Assembly: GCF_007671675.1 (NCBI RefSeq)
Contig: NZ_VCGW01000004.1
Location: forward strand, 186,001 to 250,000
Direction of reading: 5' to 3'
DNA: 64,000 nt
Origin: Marinobacter maritimus
GTDB taxonomy: Bacteria > Pseudomonadota > Gammaproteobacteria > Pseudomonadales > Oleiphilaceae
Part shown: piece after piece, positions 38,879 to 47,891 of the stretch
How positions within the stretch are numbered: the first letter of the stretch is position 1
How the letters are laid out: each line of letters opens with the position of its first letter
Notes under the pieces: generated by a model
Seen by the model: only the letters and a program-made list of their open reading frames with translations
What the model was told of the DNA's origin: nothing
Databases searched by the model: none
Made by a program: the position numbers and the translations under genes

Positions 38879-41023
38879 CTACGCGGGCATGTCATTTGCC
38901 ACGCTATCACGGGACCAGACCCGGTGCTGCCCAAGCGCATCTTTGAAGCGATCGAACACATCATCGATGTTCTCGCCCAGCAATATGCCTTGATCTTCCG
39001 GCACGTTAGCTGCGTAAAGTAATTCTTTGCCTTCGCCGAGAAGTACGATGACTTTCAAATGCTTGTAGGCTTCTTGCAGATAGTAACGACCCTGGCCAGA
39101 GTTCGCTAGCTCCGCTACGCTGTCCTTGCCGCCTGGAACAATAACTGCATCCATGGTTACCGAAGGCAAACCATTAAGCATCGCATCGCTTTCGACGTTG
39201 CTCCCGTCCGCTCCTTTGATAGGTGCCATTGATGGCGCAATCACCATTGCAGTAGCGCCTTCTTCCTCCAGTTTCTGTCGTAGCTTGTTTACCTGGTCAG
39301 AATTGACACCGTTAGCCGCAAGAATCGCGATCTTTCGATGCTTGATATTACCTGGCAGCCGCGCCATCAGACTAAGGGCCGGGGATTTGTCCAGCGAACT
39401 CGTGCCCAGTTCATCCGCGGAAGCTGTGGGCGCTGAGGGCGCATCGATACCATGTATTTTTCCCACTGCCTGGGCCAATTCAATTGAAATGTTGGGTAAG
39501 ATTTCGGTGATAACTCTTTCGCGGATGTGGGGCCGTTGTACTTTAGACAGCTCAAATGCATAGGCCTGGATTATATGGGCCTGTTCGACTTCGGTCTGGC
39601 TGTTCCAGAACAACCGAGCCTGGGAATAATGATCGCCGAACGAGTCACTTCGGGCCCGCACCTTATTCGCGTCAACTCGTTCATGGTGGCTTTCAAAACC
39701 GCCGTTCTCTGGGCCAGCCGGGGTTTCTTTTGGCCACCCGCCGTCAATAGAATTGGGCTCGTAGGAGGCTTGGCCGGTATTGATGGTTTGCCTATGCACG
39801 CTGTCACGTTGGTTATTATGGTACGGGCACACCGGACGGTTGATGGGGATCTCATGGAAGTTGGGTCCACCAAGCCGCAACATCTGGGTATCGAGATAGG
39901 AGAAAAGGCGCCCCTGCAACAGCGGATCGTTGGAGAAATCGATCCCGGGAACAATGTGTCCGGGGCTGAATGCCACCTGCTCAGTTTCGGCAAAATAGTT
40001 GTCCGGGTTGCGGTTCAGAACCATTTTTCCGATAGGCGTGACAGGCACCAGCTCCTCCGGAATGAGTTTGGTCGGATCCAGAATATCGAAATCGAATGAA
40101 TGCTCATCCTCTTCTTCGATCACCTGGATGCCCAATTCCCACTCTATAAAGTCACCATTACTAATATCTTCCCACATGCCCCGACGATTGAAATCCGGAT
40201 CACGACCCCAGAGTTTCTGTGCTTCGTCCCAGATCAGCGAACATGTACCCGCCAGGGGTTTCCAATGGAATTTAACAAAGCGGGATTTCTCCTCTTTGTC
40301 GATCAGCCGAAAAGTGTGTACGCCGAACCCTTCCATAGAGCGGAAGTGCCGAGGAAAGGCTCGGTCAGACATGGTCCAGAGAACTGCATGCGTCGCCTCT
40401 GGCATCAGGGAAACGAAATCCCATAGAGTATCGTGAGCTGACTGTCCTTGGGGGATTTCGTTGTGAGGTTCTGGTTTTACGGCGTGAACAAAATCTGGAA
40501 ACTTGTTCGCATCTTGAATAAAGAATACGGGGATATTGTTGCCGACCAGATCCCAATTACCTTCATCTGTATAGAATTTTACCGCGAAGCCGCGCACATC
40601 CCGAACGGTATCGTTCGAGCCCCGGGAGCCTTGCACGGTGGAAATGCGAGTAAAGACTGGTGTTCTTTTATCAGGGTCCTGAAATAGGCCCGCTTTGGAA
40701 AACTGTGCTGCGTTCTCATAAGGCTGGAAATAACCGTGTGCGGCAGCGCCACGAGCGTGAACGATACGCTCGGGAATTCGCTCGTTATCAAAATGGTTCA
40801 TTTTCTCCCGGAAAATGAAATCTTCAAGGAGGGTGGGGCCACGTTCGCCTGCTTTGAGAGAGTTGTGGTTATCGGCGATACGAACACCTTGGTTTGTACG
40901 CAGATCGTGTCCTTCCGCATTGGAGCGTACTGTTTCCAGTTGTTCGTTCTTGCTATGTTCGTTGGTTTTTCCGGTGTCGTTTGCTGGTCCTGAATTGCTT
41001 TCAGTATGCGGATTTTTAGCCAT
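38879..41023 (-). CDS. katE: Monofunctional catalase HPII
   Basis: Large-subunit clade-2 catalase of 714 residues that disproportionates hydrogen peroxide. The active-site His is near [14 protein letters not shown], the Asn near [12 protein letters not shown], and the proximal haem ligand Tyr in [15 protein letters not shown]. The C-terminal about 150 residues form the flavodoxin/DJ-1-like domain of HPII enzymes ([30 protein letters not shown]). The N-terminal arm is rich in Asn, Glu and Ser. It fits the stress cluster; HPII genes are often stationary-phase regulated. Confidence 0.97.
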   Translation of the reverse strand: MAKNPHTESNSGPANDTGKTNEHSKNEQLETVRSNAEGHDLRTNQGVRIADNHNSLKAGERGPTLLEDFIFREKMNHFDNERIPERIVHARGAAAHGYFQPYENAAQFSKAGLFQDPDKRTPVFTRISTVQGSRGSNDTVRDVRGFAVKFYTDEGNWDLVGNNIPVFFIQDANKFPDFVHAVKPEPHNEIPQGQSAHDTLWDFVSLMPEATHAVLWTMSDRAFPRHFRSMEGFGVHTFRLIDKEEKSRFVKFHWKPLAGTCSLIWDEAQKLWGRDPDFNRRGMWEDISNGDFIEWELGIQVIEEEDEHSFDFDILDPTKLIPEELVPVTPIGKMVLNRNPDNYFAETEQVAFSPGHIVPGIDFSNDPLLQGRLFSYLDTQMLRLGGPNFHEIPINRPVCPYHNNQRDSVHRQTINTGQASYEPNSIDGGWPKETPAGPENGGFESHHERVDANKVRARSDSFGDHYSQARLFWNSQTEVEQAHIIQAYAFELSKVQRPHIRERVITEILPNISIELAQAVGKIHGIDAPSAPTASADELGTSSLDKSPALSLMARLPGNIKHRKIAILAANGVNSDQVNKLRQKLEEEGATAMVIAPSMAPIKGADGSNVESDAMLNGLPSVTMDAVIVPGGKDSVAELANSGQGRYYLQEAYKHLKVIVLLGEGKELLYAANVPEDQGILLGENIDDVFDRFKDALGQHRVWSRDSVANDMPA

Positions 41024-41541
41024 TTCAGCACTCCTTTTAGAAATGCCGGCAACTTCAAAATACCGACTCTGGCGTTTTTACTTCTAATATTTTTCTATAA
41101 AGTACGGAGCTGTTGATTTCCGTAATACTCCGCTCTGTAGATTGAGATATATCCATTCAAAAAGCTATGAATAATCGGAAGATTTCAAAGCTTATGGCAT
41201 AAAAAAGTGCGAAGTAAAGCGCAAGAGCTTACGAAATTTTAAAAAAACCAAAGTTTTGTAGGCGAAAATAGCTTATATACTCGCGTGGAAGTCTTCCGCA
41301 TTGCTGGTATACAGCCTACATTTGGGTGCAGCGCTATGGTATCGCTATCCTTCATGTGGATCATCACGTTGCTAAAAGTGTTGAAATACTACTAGACTTG
41401 GAATCACGCCAATTTGTCGGTTAATCGGTATGGTTATTAGAATCCTAAATGGTTTGCAGGTCCTGGGGAGCTTTCTTGACTACGCAAAAGAAGAAAGAGG
41501 CAGCAGGCTTAATGTGAATGCTAATAGGGGGAGATAAGAGC
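41024..41541. other. 518-base AT-rich non-coding region
   Basis: Divergent gap between katE (minus) and the membrane stress protein (plus). No coding motif was seen on either strand. It presumably carries the katE promoter and the promoter of the downstream gene. Confidence 0.5.
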
Positions 41542-42063
41542 ATGTCTGAGCATGATGGAGCGGTTCTGGGAGAAAACTACTCCCATAAAATCAGCGCGGA
41601 GTTCGATAGTCAGGTGGCTGCAGAACGTAGCGCAGAGGCGCTGGAAAGTTTAGGAATACCCCTTGCACAGATCCGGATCATTCAGCCAAATGATCCTGGT
41701 ATGGGTTCGAAGCTGGAGCCCGAAGCTCAGGGCATCGCCCGCTCCATGGTCAAAGCGCACGTGCGGTTTGGGTTAATAGGCTTGGTGGTTGGTTTGGCTG
41801 TTGCAGGGCTGTTGGTCTCAGTCGGCCCGGCTCTGACTCGTTCAAGTCCCTTGATGACGTTTATCGCTTTTGGCTTCTTTTTCCCGGTGCTTGCTCTTTT
41901 GTTCGCTGGTGCGGTATCTCTGCGGCCAGACCATGATCTCGTCATCGAGAAGGCGCGTATGGCAAAAGATGAGGGCCGCTGGACGGTGGTTGCGCATTGC
42001 GACAGTTTGGAGCAGCAGACATTGGCAAAAACAGCAATGGATAACAGCGTTCAAACTTTATAA
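41542..42063 (+). CDS. Membrane protein of unknown function (stress-cluster)
   Basis: A 173-residue protein with a soluble N-terminal part of ferredoxin-like pattern (HKISAEFDSQVAAERSAEAL, SLGIPLAQIRIIQP), two transmembrane helices at about 78-98 and 108-130, and a soluble C-terminus (ARMAKDEGRWTVVAHCDSLE). The layout resembles general-stress proteins of the GsiB/YflT-like type, but I do not recognise a named family. ATG 41542 follows GGGGGAG; an ATG at 41518 lies before it. A strong hairpin follows. Confidence 0.7.
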   Translation: MSEHDGAVLGENYSHKISAEFDSQVAAERSAEALESLGIPLAQIRIIQPNDPGMGSKLEPEAQGIARSMVKAHVRFGLIGLVVGLAVAGLLVSVGPALTRSSPLMTFIAFGFFFPVLALLFAGAVSLRPDHDLVIEKARMAKDEGRWTVVAHCDSLEQQTLAKTAMDNSVQTL

Positions 42064-42708
42064 CGATATTTGAGATAAATTGTAACGGCGCTCTTCCGTT
42101 GTATGGAAGGGCGCCGTTAAGTGGTTATCTATGGTGAAGCGTCTCGGCAAACATCGTCGAGATGTGGAACAAGAACTGGTAGCCCTTGTGCCAGATTCAA
42201 AGCTATGCGCTTCCTAAGTTCGGTTTCAATATGCGCAAAACCCGCAGGTGTATCGTTTTTGGAGTCATACATCTTCCGAGCGAGTGTTCCTGGAGCGAGA
42301 GCGCCCTGGATCTGGTTTGCTCGTGATTTTAAATACCGTAAGTTAGTTTACTATAATCAACTTATTGATAAGAAAAATAAAAATGGTCGATATCTGACAT
42401 CGCAGGAAGCGTATCGGAAAGCATTGTAATTTTTGAAACCTTCTCATAGCTGCCGGAAGGAAAAACCGCCCACGCCATCCTTCAATATATTTCATTTCGC
42501 TATTATTAATATGATGTAATTTTATCTGTTAGGTTAATCTTACGAATTTGCGTCTGTGTGATTAAATTTATTTAAAATTAAACGATGCCGGCTTGAGTGC
42601 TATTTTCAATAGTATTAGCCTTATCTATATGTAGATAGCTCGATATTTTTTTGGGCTTTTAGCCGTTATTTGGATTTTAATTTATATCAACTTGTGTGAG
42701 GTATAGGC
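42064..42708. other. 645-base mostly non-coding, AT-rich region before ectD
   Basis: Contains the hairpin at 42083-42119 and a 102-codon frame (42121-42429) with no recognised motif and unconvincing composition. From about 42470 a strongly AT-rich stretch probably holds the ectD promoter. No known element was identified. Confidence 0.5.
42083..42119. terminator. Long hairpin after the membrane stress protein
   Basis: A 15-bp stem (42083-42097 with 42105-42119, one G-U pair) around a 7-nt loop, 20 nt after the stop. It lacks a T-tract but should end or stabilise the transcript. Confidence 0.65.
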
Positions 42709-43662
42709 ATGGTGCAAAAATCTGATCCGTTTCCCTCCCGCCTGAAGCAGCCGAAAGATCCATTCCTTCGGTCTGACCCTGTAGTTCACTCGCGAAACCA
42801 GCATCGTTGGGACGGGCCTCTTGATGAGGTTTCGCTTTCTCGCTATGAACGGGATGGTTTTCTCTGGTTTGAAGGCTTTTTCAATCAGGAGCGAATGCTG
42901 CCTTTTTTTGATGAGCTCGTAGAAATGGCGAAGGATGAAAAGCTTAATAAGTCCGAGAAAGTTATTCATGATCCGAATAGCGGGGAGTTACGGTCAGTTT
43001 TCGGAATGCACGAGCTATCCGACAGTTTCAGTCGTTTAACCCGGGATCCGCGGATACTTGGAATGGTGCGCCAATTGCTGGGTAGCGAGGTCTATATCCA
43101 TCAGTCTAGGATTAACGACAAATTCGGGTTTGAAGGCAGTGGTTTCGACTGGCACTCGGATTTTGAAACTTGGCATGCTGAAGATGGTATGCCCCGGATG
43201 CGGGCAGTCAGCGCCTCGCTCATGCTCACGGATAATAACGAATTCAACGGACCACTGATGTTGATTCCGGGCTCGCATCATTACTTTGTGCCCTGTCTTG
43301 GCGAAACCCCTGAACTCAACTGGCGGGACTCGCTCAAGGCGCAGCGGGTTGGTGTTCCTGATCGTGATAGTTTAGCCAGATTGGCGGAACGTGGTGGTAT
43401 CGAAGCGCCAAAAGGGCCTGCCGGATCCTTACTTCTGTTCGAATGTAATACCTTGCACGCCTCCAACAAGAACATGTCGCCTTGGCCACGCTCGAATCTC
43501 TTTTTCGTTTATAACAGTGTCGAGAACAAAATAGGAAAGCCTTTTGCTGCGAAGCGTGAAAGGCCAGAGCATCTCGCGGCTCGGGAAAATTGCACGCCCT
43601 TGACCATGCACGATGATTTCCCCGAACTTGCTCACCAAGGAGTACCACCTCTCAAGACGTAG
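42709..43662 (+). CDS. ectD: Ectoine 5-hydroxylase
   Basis: Fe(II)/2-oxoglutarate-dependent dioxygenase of 317 residues that hydroxylates ectoine to 5-hydroxyectoine. The EctD signature FDWHSDFETWHAEDGMPRMR is complete. The iron ligands are His149, Asp151 and His250 (CNTLHASNKN), close to the positions in characterised EctD proteins. No ectABC genes are in the window, so ectoine must come from elsewhere in the genome or from uptake. It sits at the end of the stress cluster behind a long AT-rich upstream region. Confidence 0.95.
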   Translation: MVQKSDPFPSRLKQPKDPFLRSDPVVHSRNQHRWDGPLDEVSLSRYERDGFLWFEGFFNQERMLPFFDELVEMAKDEKLNKSEKVIHDPNSGELRSVFGMHELSDSFSRLTRDPRILGMVRQLLGSEVYIHQSRINDKFGFEGSGFDWHSDFETWHAEDGMPRMRAVSASLMLTDNNEFNGPLMLIPGSHHYFVPCLGETPELNWRDSLKAQRVGVPDRDSLARLAERGGIEAPKGPAGSLLLFECNTLHASNKNMSPWPRSNLFFVYNSVENKIGKPFAAKRERPEHLAARENCTPLTMHDDFPELAHQGVPPLKT

Positions 43663-43700
43663 AGGGTAGCGAGTTCAAAATCCAATGGAGGGCTGGAATC

Positions 43701-44474
43701 GTGTATGAGTGGATAGCTGAACATCAACAAGTGCTTTCTGTCGTTGCCAGTCTTGGCTCAGTGATTATATGGCTAGTTTATGCGCAACTTCTTTACCTTG
43801 GATTTCGGAGGCAACGTAGTCCCAGGCTAATTATTAACCGCGGACGTAATAAAGACATCAATGCGCTTTGTCTTATCAGCAATATGAGCGCAGAGTCGGT
43901 GTTTATTGAGTACATTATTGCAGAGCTCGAAACCTCGGAAGGCGCAATCACCATGGACATCACTGACTTCGAGCAGGAATACAATGAGGGCGACGAGGAC
44001 GACCAGCAGCGTACCCGGTCATCAGAGAAACCGTTATCACTGAACGTAACAGAGAATACGAGGCAGGGGCCGATTGAACCCGGTGGGTTCATACATATCG
44101 GCACTTTCTGCGAACTGGTACAGCGTCTTGCCCGAGATGAGGGCATCCAGATGACTGGAGGTGTGCCGCAGGGTAAGCTTGAGTTCCACCGCCTCACTCT
44201 GCGACTTATCGGTATTTATGGGCCAGAGAATATGCCTGTTGGGGCCGAACGCAGCTTTGATTTGAAGGTTGGTGAGAGTTATTTCGGCCTCAGACCAGCG
44301 TCGTGGGATACAAAACAGTTGGCGTCAATGTGGCAGCGCCGAAAACTGCGTAAAACCGTCGAAAAACTGAACGCTACGAACTTCTCCTCCGCTTCGTCTT
44401 TCCGTCATGTTGATCGGGAAGAAGATGTTGATAATAGATCGGCCGCCGAAAAGGCCAGCAAGACTGGGGGTTAG
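43701..44474 (+). CDS. Hypothetical membrane-anchored protein
   Basis: A 257-residue protein, not recognised. It has one N-terminal transmembrane helix (about 10-35, VLSVVASLGSVIIWLVYAQL), then a soluble domain with an acidic loop (FEQEYNEGDEDDQQ) and a basic C-terminal tail (WQRRKLRKTVEKL). It starts with GTG 8 nt after GGAGGG, only 38 bases after ectD, so co-transcription with ectD is likely. Confidence 0.75.
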   Translation: MYEWIAEHQQVLSVVASLGSVIIWLVYAQLLYLGFRRQRSPRLIINRGRNKDINALCLISNMSAESVFIEYIIAELETSEGAITMDITDFEQEYNEGDEDDQQRTRSSEKPLSLNVTENTRQGPIEPGGFIHIGTFCELVQRLARDEGIQMTGGVPQGKLEFHRLTLRLIGIYGPENMPVGAERSFDLKVGESYFGLRPASWDTKQLASMWQRRKLRKTVEKLNATNFSSASSFRHVDREEDVDNRSAAEKASKTGG

Positions 44475-44551
44475 GCTAGTCGGCCGCAGCTCAGAAATGA
44501 TCCTGCCGGCTAGCAGATCCGGTCGCAACCTCGCGAGCATTTGCGTCTCGT

Positions 44552-45241
44552 CTATATCAAGGCAAACTCCACCGCCTGAGCTGCATGGATTTCTGTTGTA
44601 TCGTATAGCGCAACCCGCGTATCGGACGACTGGATCAGCAAGCCGATCTCGGTGCATCCCAGAATAACGGCTTGAGCGCCACGTGTGGCCAGTGAATCTA
44701 CAATCTCAAGATAGGCGGCTTTCGAGTCAGGGTTGATGATGCCCTGGCACAGTTCTTCGTAGATTATTCTGTGTACCGCGTTTCTTTCGCTGTCATCCGG
44801 AATAATCACGTTAATTCCCTGTTCCTCCAGGCGCTCACGATAGAAAGTTTGCTCCATGGTGAACCGGGTTCCAAGTAACCCTACGGATGTTATCCCGTCT
44901 TTTATGAGTGCATTGGCAGAGGCATCGGCGATGTGAAGCAGGGGGGTAGCGCATGCCTGCTCAATCTGTGGGGCGACTATATGCATGGTGTTAGTGCAAA
45001 TCAGGAGAAAGTCGGCGCCACCGGCCTTCACGGATTGCGCCGCCGATATCAGTATTTTCGCAGTTTCGTCCCAGTCCCCCTTATGCTGGAGAGTCTCGAT
45101 CTCGGCGAAATCTACACTGCAGAGAATGATCCTGGCCGAGTGCAGCCCGCCGAGTTGCTCCCGCACTTTCTGGTTGATCAGGCGGTAATAGGTCTGGGTC
45201 GATTCCCAGCTCATTCCGCCGATTAGTCCGATGGTTTTCAT
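44552..45241 (-). CDS. Aspartate/glutamate racemase family protein
   Basis: A 229-residue amino-acid racemase of the Asp/Glu family, cofactor independent. The two catalytic Cys are in LLICTNTMHIV and VILGCTEIGLLI, and the N-terminal IGLIGGMSWEST is the usual substrate-loop start of the YgeA/aspartate racemase group. The internal ATG at 45241 was chosen; the longer frame to 45301 has no family match. It may produce D-aspartate or D-glutamate. Confidence 0.9.
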   Translation of the reverse strand: MKTIGLIGGMSWESTQTYYRLINQKVREQLGGLHSARIILCSVDFAEIETLQHKGDWDETAKILISAAQSVKAGGADFLLICTNTMHIVAPQIEQACATPLLHIADASANALIKDGITSVGLLGTRFTMEQTFYRERLEEQGINVIIPDDSERNAVHRIIYEELCQGIINPDSKAAYLEIVDSLATRGAQAVILGCTEIGLLIQSSDTRVALYDTTEIHAAQAVEFALI

Positions 45242-45319
45242 ACAGTCCCAAATGCACAGAAGGCGTTTCAGTTTTCGGCGGCACCACAGTATGAGTGGCA
45301 CCGGGATTACTGAACTTTA

Positions 45320-46945
45320 TTAGCCTACAAACATCTTTTTCGCAAGCGGGAGGCCCTTGAAGCCACTGACGGCAACGGTTGTCAGCAGGCCGCCGAGCAT
45401 GGCGCCCACTACGCCACAGGTCATGATGTCCTGGCCAGTAAGGTACAAGCCGGGGATTCGGGTTTTCGGTTTAAGCCAGTCCAGTTCGAAGCGGTCAGGG
45501 GTGTGATTCAGACCGTAGATTTCCCCCTTGCTGTAGCGGCAGAAGTAGTCAGTGGAGAGGGGCGTGGATAGCTCGTAGTAATCCACTTTGCCTTCCAGAT
45601 GCGGGAATTTCTCATACAGTTTCGTAAGCAGGCGCTGGGCGTACTCTTCTTTCCTGGCTTCGTATTCGTCACCACGCTTGCCCCAGGTTTTGTCGGACCA
45701 CTCTTCGTACCATTCAAACGGGCCGGGTGCCACGATCTCGATGGTTGCACGACCAGGGTAGCGTTCGGAAAAGCTGGGGTCTTTGGCAGAAGGGAAGGAA
45801 ATATAGGTCATCGGTATGTCATTGGCCTCCGGATCGGCCAGGAAGTCCTGCATTTGTTTTTCGTAATTCGGGCCGGGGTAAATCCAGTAGTTGGTTTTCG
45901 GCAGGCCAAGATTTTCGGCGGTATCCTGCAAGCCGATGTACAGGCAGTTGCTCGCCATGGAGCGCTGAACGGTGGTTAGCTTGTCCTGGTAGTAGTCCCA
46001 GTTGGGGGCGTCTTTTGGCAACAGTTTGTTGAAGGTGTTAAACACGCCGGCGTTGCTGATGACCAGTGGCGAACGTATCTCGGCGCCGTCGGACATGCGA
46101 ACGCCCACGGCTTTGCCTTTCTCGATCAGAATGCCGGTTACGTCAGCGTAGGTGAAAACTTCACCACCGCTTTGCTGAACCACCGGGATGATGGTCTTCG
46201 CCATCTCAGAAGCACCGCCGACAGGGTAGTAGCCACCGTGCAGGTAATGGCGTGCAATCAGCGAGTGGATGATGAAGCTGGATTCTGCCGGTGGCAGGCC
46301 GTTGTCGCCCCATTGGCCGGTTAGTACGGCGATCAGTTCCTGGTTGCTGGTAAGGCCTTCCAGCACCTCGCGAGTAGGCTTGTTGAGAAACTCCGGAGCC
46401 CGGCGTTTGGTTAGCATGCTCAGCGGCCCGGCCGCCATATCTGGCAGGACTTTACCCAGAACAAGGGCCGGCATGGCCTTGGATACCTTGCGCAGATAAC
46501 CCAGGTAGGTGTCGATGGCCTTTTCCTCTTCCGGGAACTTACTGACCAGTTCAGCACGGAATTCATCGGGGCCTGCAACCAGGTCCACGTGTTCATCACC
46601 GAGGAAAATGCGGTCGTAATGCGCATCCAGTGGCGCCCATTTCAACTGACCGTCAGTGATGTGGTCGAACAGCCGTTTGCCGAGGGTGTGGTCTGCGCCC
46701 ATGTCGCCGATATAGTGCACGCCCACATCCCACTCGTAGCCGTTACGGTCGTAGCTGTGGGTGAAACCACCGGCGGTATAGTGCTGCTCAAGCACGAGAA
46801 CCTTTTTGCCCAGTTTGCTCATGCAGGCCGCGGCAGTCAGGCCGCCAATGCCGGAGCCGATGATAATGGCATCGTAGGGGCCGTTCAGGCGGTTTTCACG
46901 GTAGCGTTTGCCTACACGGATAGTACTGGGTTTGGGGCTGCTCAT
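45320..46945 (-). CDS. FAD-dependent phytoene desaturase/retinol saturase-like oxidoreductase
   Basis: A 541-residue flavoprotein. The dinucleotide motif is AIIIGSGIGGLTAAACMSKLG, followed by VLVLEQHYTAGGFTHSY and, at the C-terminus, GLYLTGQDIMTCGVVGAMLGG. This is the CrtI/CrtISO/RetSat superfamily; the FTHS and HYIGDMG patterns resemble all-trans-retinol saturases. No carotenoid genes are nearby, so the substrate is probably another polyene or lipid. Its start overlaps the stop of the TetR gene (ATGA), making one operon. Confidence 0.88.
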   Translation of the reverse strand: MSSPKPSTIRVGKRYRENRLNGPYDAIIIGSGIGGLTAAACMSKLGKKVLVLEQHYTAGGFTHSYDRNGYEWDVGVHYIGDMGADHTLGKRLFDHITDGQLKWAPLDAHYDRIFLGDEHVDLVAGPDEFRAELVSKFPEEEKAIDTYLGYLRKVSKAMPALVLGKVLPDMAAGPLSMLTKRRAPEFLNKPTREVLEGLTSNQELIAVLTGQWGDNGLPPAESSFIIHSLIARHYLHGGYYPVGGASEMAKTIIPVVQQSGGEVFTYADVTGILIEKGKAVGVRMSDGAEIRSPLVISNAGVFNTFNKLLPKDAPNWDYYQDKLTTVQRSMASNCLYIGLQDTAENLGLPKTNYWIYPGPNYEKQMQDFLADPEANDIPMTYISFPSAKDPSFSERYPGRATIEIVAPGPFEWYEEWSDKTWGKRGDEYEARKEEYAQRLLTKLYEKFPHLEGKVDYYELSTPLSTDYFCRYSKGEIYGLNHTPDRFELDWLKPKTRIPGLYLTGQDIMTCGVVGAMLGGLLTTVAVSGFKGLPLAKKMFVG

Positions 46946-47583
46946 GGGGTCAAGTCCTGTTGTGATTGTTGTTGCGCGTCAGACTGGGAGCCTTCCAGCA
47001 GCAAGCTGAGTACGCTCTCGGTCAACATGGGTTCGGCGTTTCCACCCGGCAAATGGCCATCGATTGTGAGCTGTGACAGCCCGTGCACGAGTGACCAGGC
47101 AGCGGCTGTTATCAACGAAACGGGAGAGGGTTTCAGGTAGCCAAGCTCGCGGGCATTGGCCACGGTGTTTTCCAGTACCTTAAACGCTCCTTTGCGGGCT
47201 GCATCAAGTCGCGGATGTACGCTCATGGGTAGAACGCGGCCGCCGAACATCAGGCGGTAAAGATTGGGTTCTTCCTGTGCGAAATCTACGTACACCAGCC
47301 CTATCTCGATCAGGGCTTTGCGCGGCATCTGTTGGTCTACGGCGCGCAGGCGGTCAGTCAGAGCCTCAAACCCACCGATGGCCAGCTCAGCCAGCAAGGT
47401 GTCGCGATCTGAAAAATGCCGGTATAGCGCCGGCGCACTGACGCCGAGCTGCTTGGCGAGGGCGCGCAGGCTTATGGCGGCATCTCCGTGTTCGCGCAGA
47501 GTCTCCAGAGCCAGATGGTGTGTTTGCTTTGGCAAGTCGCCATGGTGGTACGCGAATTTTAACGAAGGTGTGTTACTTGGCAT
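46942..47583 (-). CDS. TetR-family transcriptional regulator
   Basis: A 213-residue regulator. The N-terminal helix-turn-helix is ISLRALAKQLGVSAPALYRHFSDRDTLLAELA (about residues 37-68), followed by a TetR C-terminal ligand domain. It lies first in an operon with the RetSat-like oxidoreductase and probably controls it in response to a lipid-like effector. Two near-copies of GATAACAT at 47595 and 47613, just upstream, could be part of its operator. Confidence 0.92.
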   Translation of the reverse strand: MPSNTPSLKFAYHHGDLPKQTHHLALETLREHGDAAISLRALAKQLGVSAPALYRHFSDRDTLLAELAIGGFEALTDRLRAVDQQMPRKALIEIGLVYVDFAQEEPNLYRLMFGGRVLPMSVHPRLDAARKGAFKVLENTVANARELGYLKPSPVSLITAAAWSLVHGLSQLTIDGHLPGGNAEPMLTESVLSLLLEGSQSDAQQQSQQDLTP

Positions 47584-47891
47584 AAGTTAACATCGATAAC
47601 ATTGTTGCTGGTGATAACATCACGACAGTGATCGGTTTGTCAAATGGATTTTTGGAAGCTGACCCCAAACTAATGCAAGCCGCATTGATTCAGCATCACT
47701 GTCGTGAGGTTGGTTCGGGCTTTTGTATGGAGCGGGGAGGATCGACGTGGCGCCAGGAAGAGAGCGTAACGGAGTTTCTTTGCGCCTATGGCGCACCCAT
47801 CATGCGCTACCTGAAGCGCAAGGAGGGTAGCACCCGGACCGGCGACAGCATCATAGGAATTGTATTGCCGCCACCGGTGGGGGCTTATTGA
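47584..47891. other. 308-base gap between tetR and the lipoprotein gene
   Basis: Carries the tetR promoter region with direct repeats GATAACAT (47595-47602 and 47613-47620). An 87-codon GTG-started frame (47628-47891) shows no recognised motif and was not annotated as a gene. Confidence 0.45.

Noticed and set aside
42121-42429. A 102-codon open frame downstream of the membrane stress protein
   Set aside because: It has irregular composition (many Cys, Arg, Ser), no ribosome-binding site and no recognised motif, and it begins right after a hairpin. Kept only as part of the non-coding region.
47628-47891. An 87-codon GTG-started frame between tetR and the lipoprotein gene
   Set aside because: No motif, no ribosome-binding site, and it begins within the presumed regulatory region of tetR.
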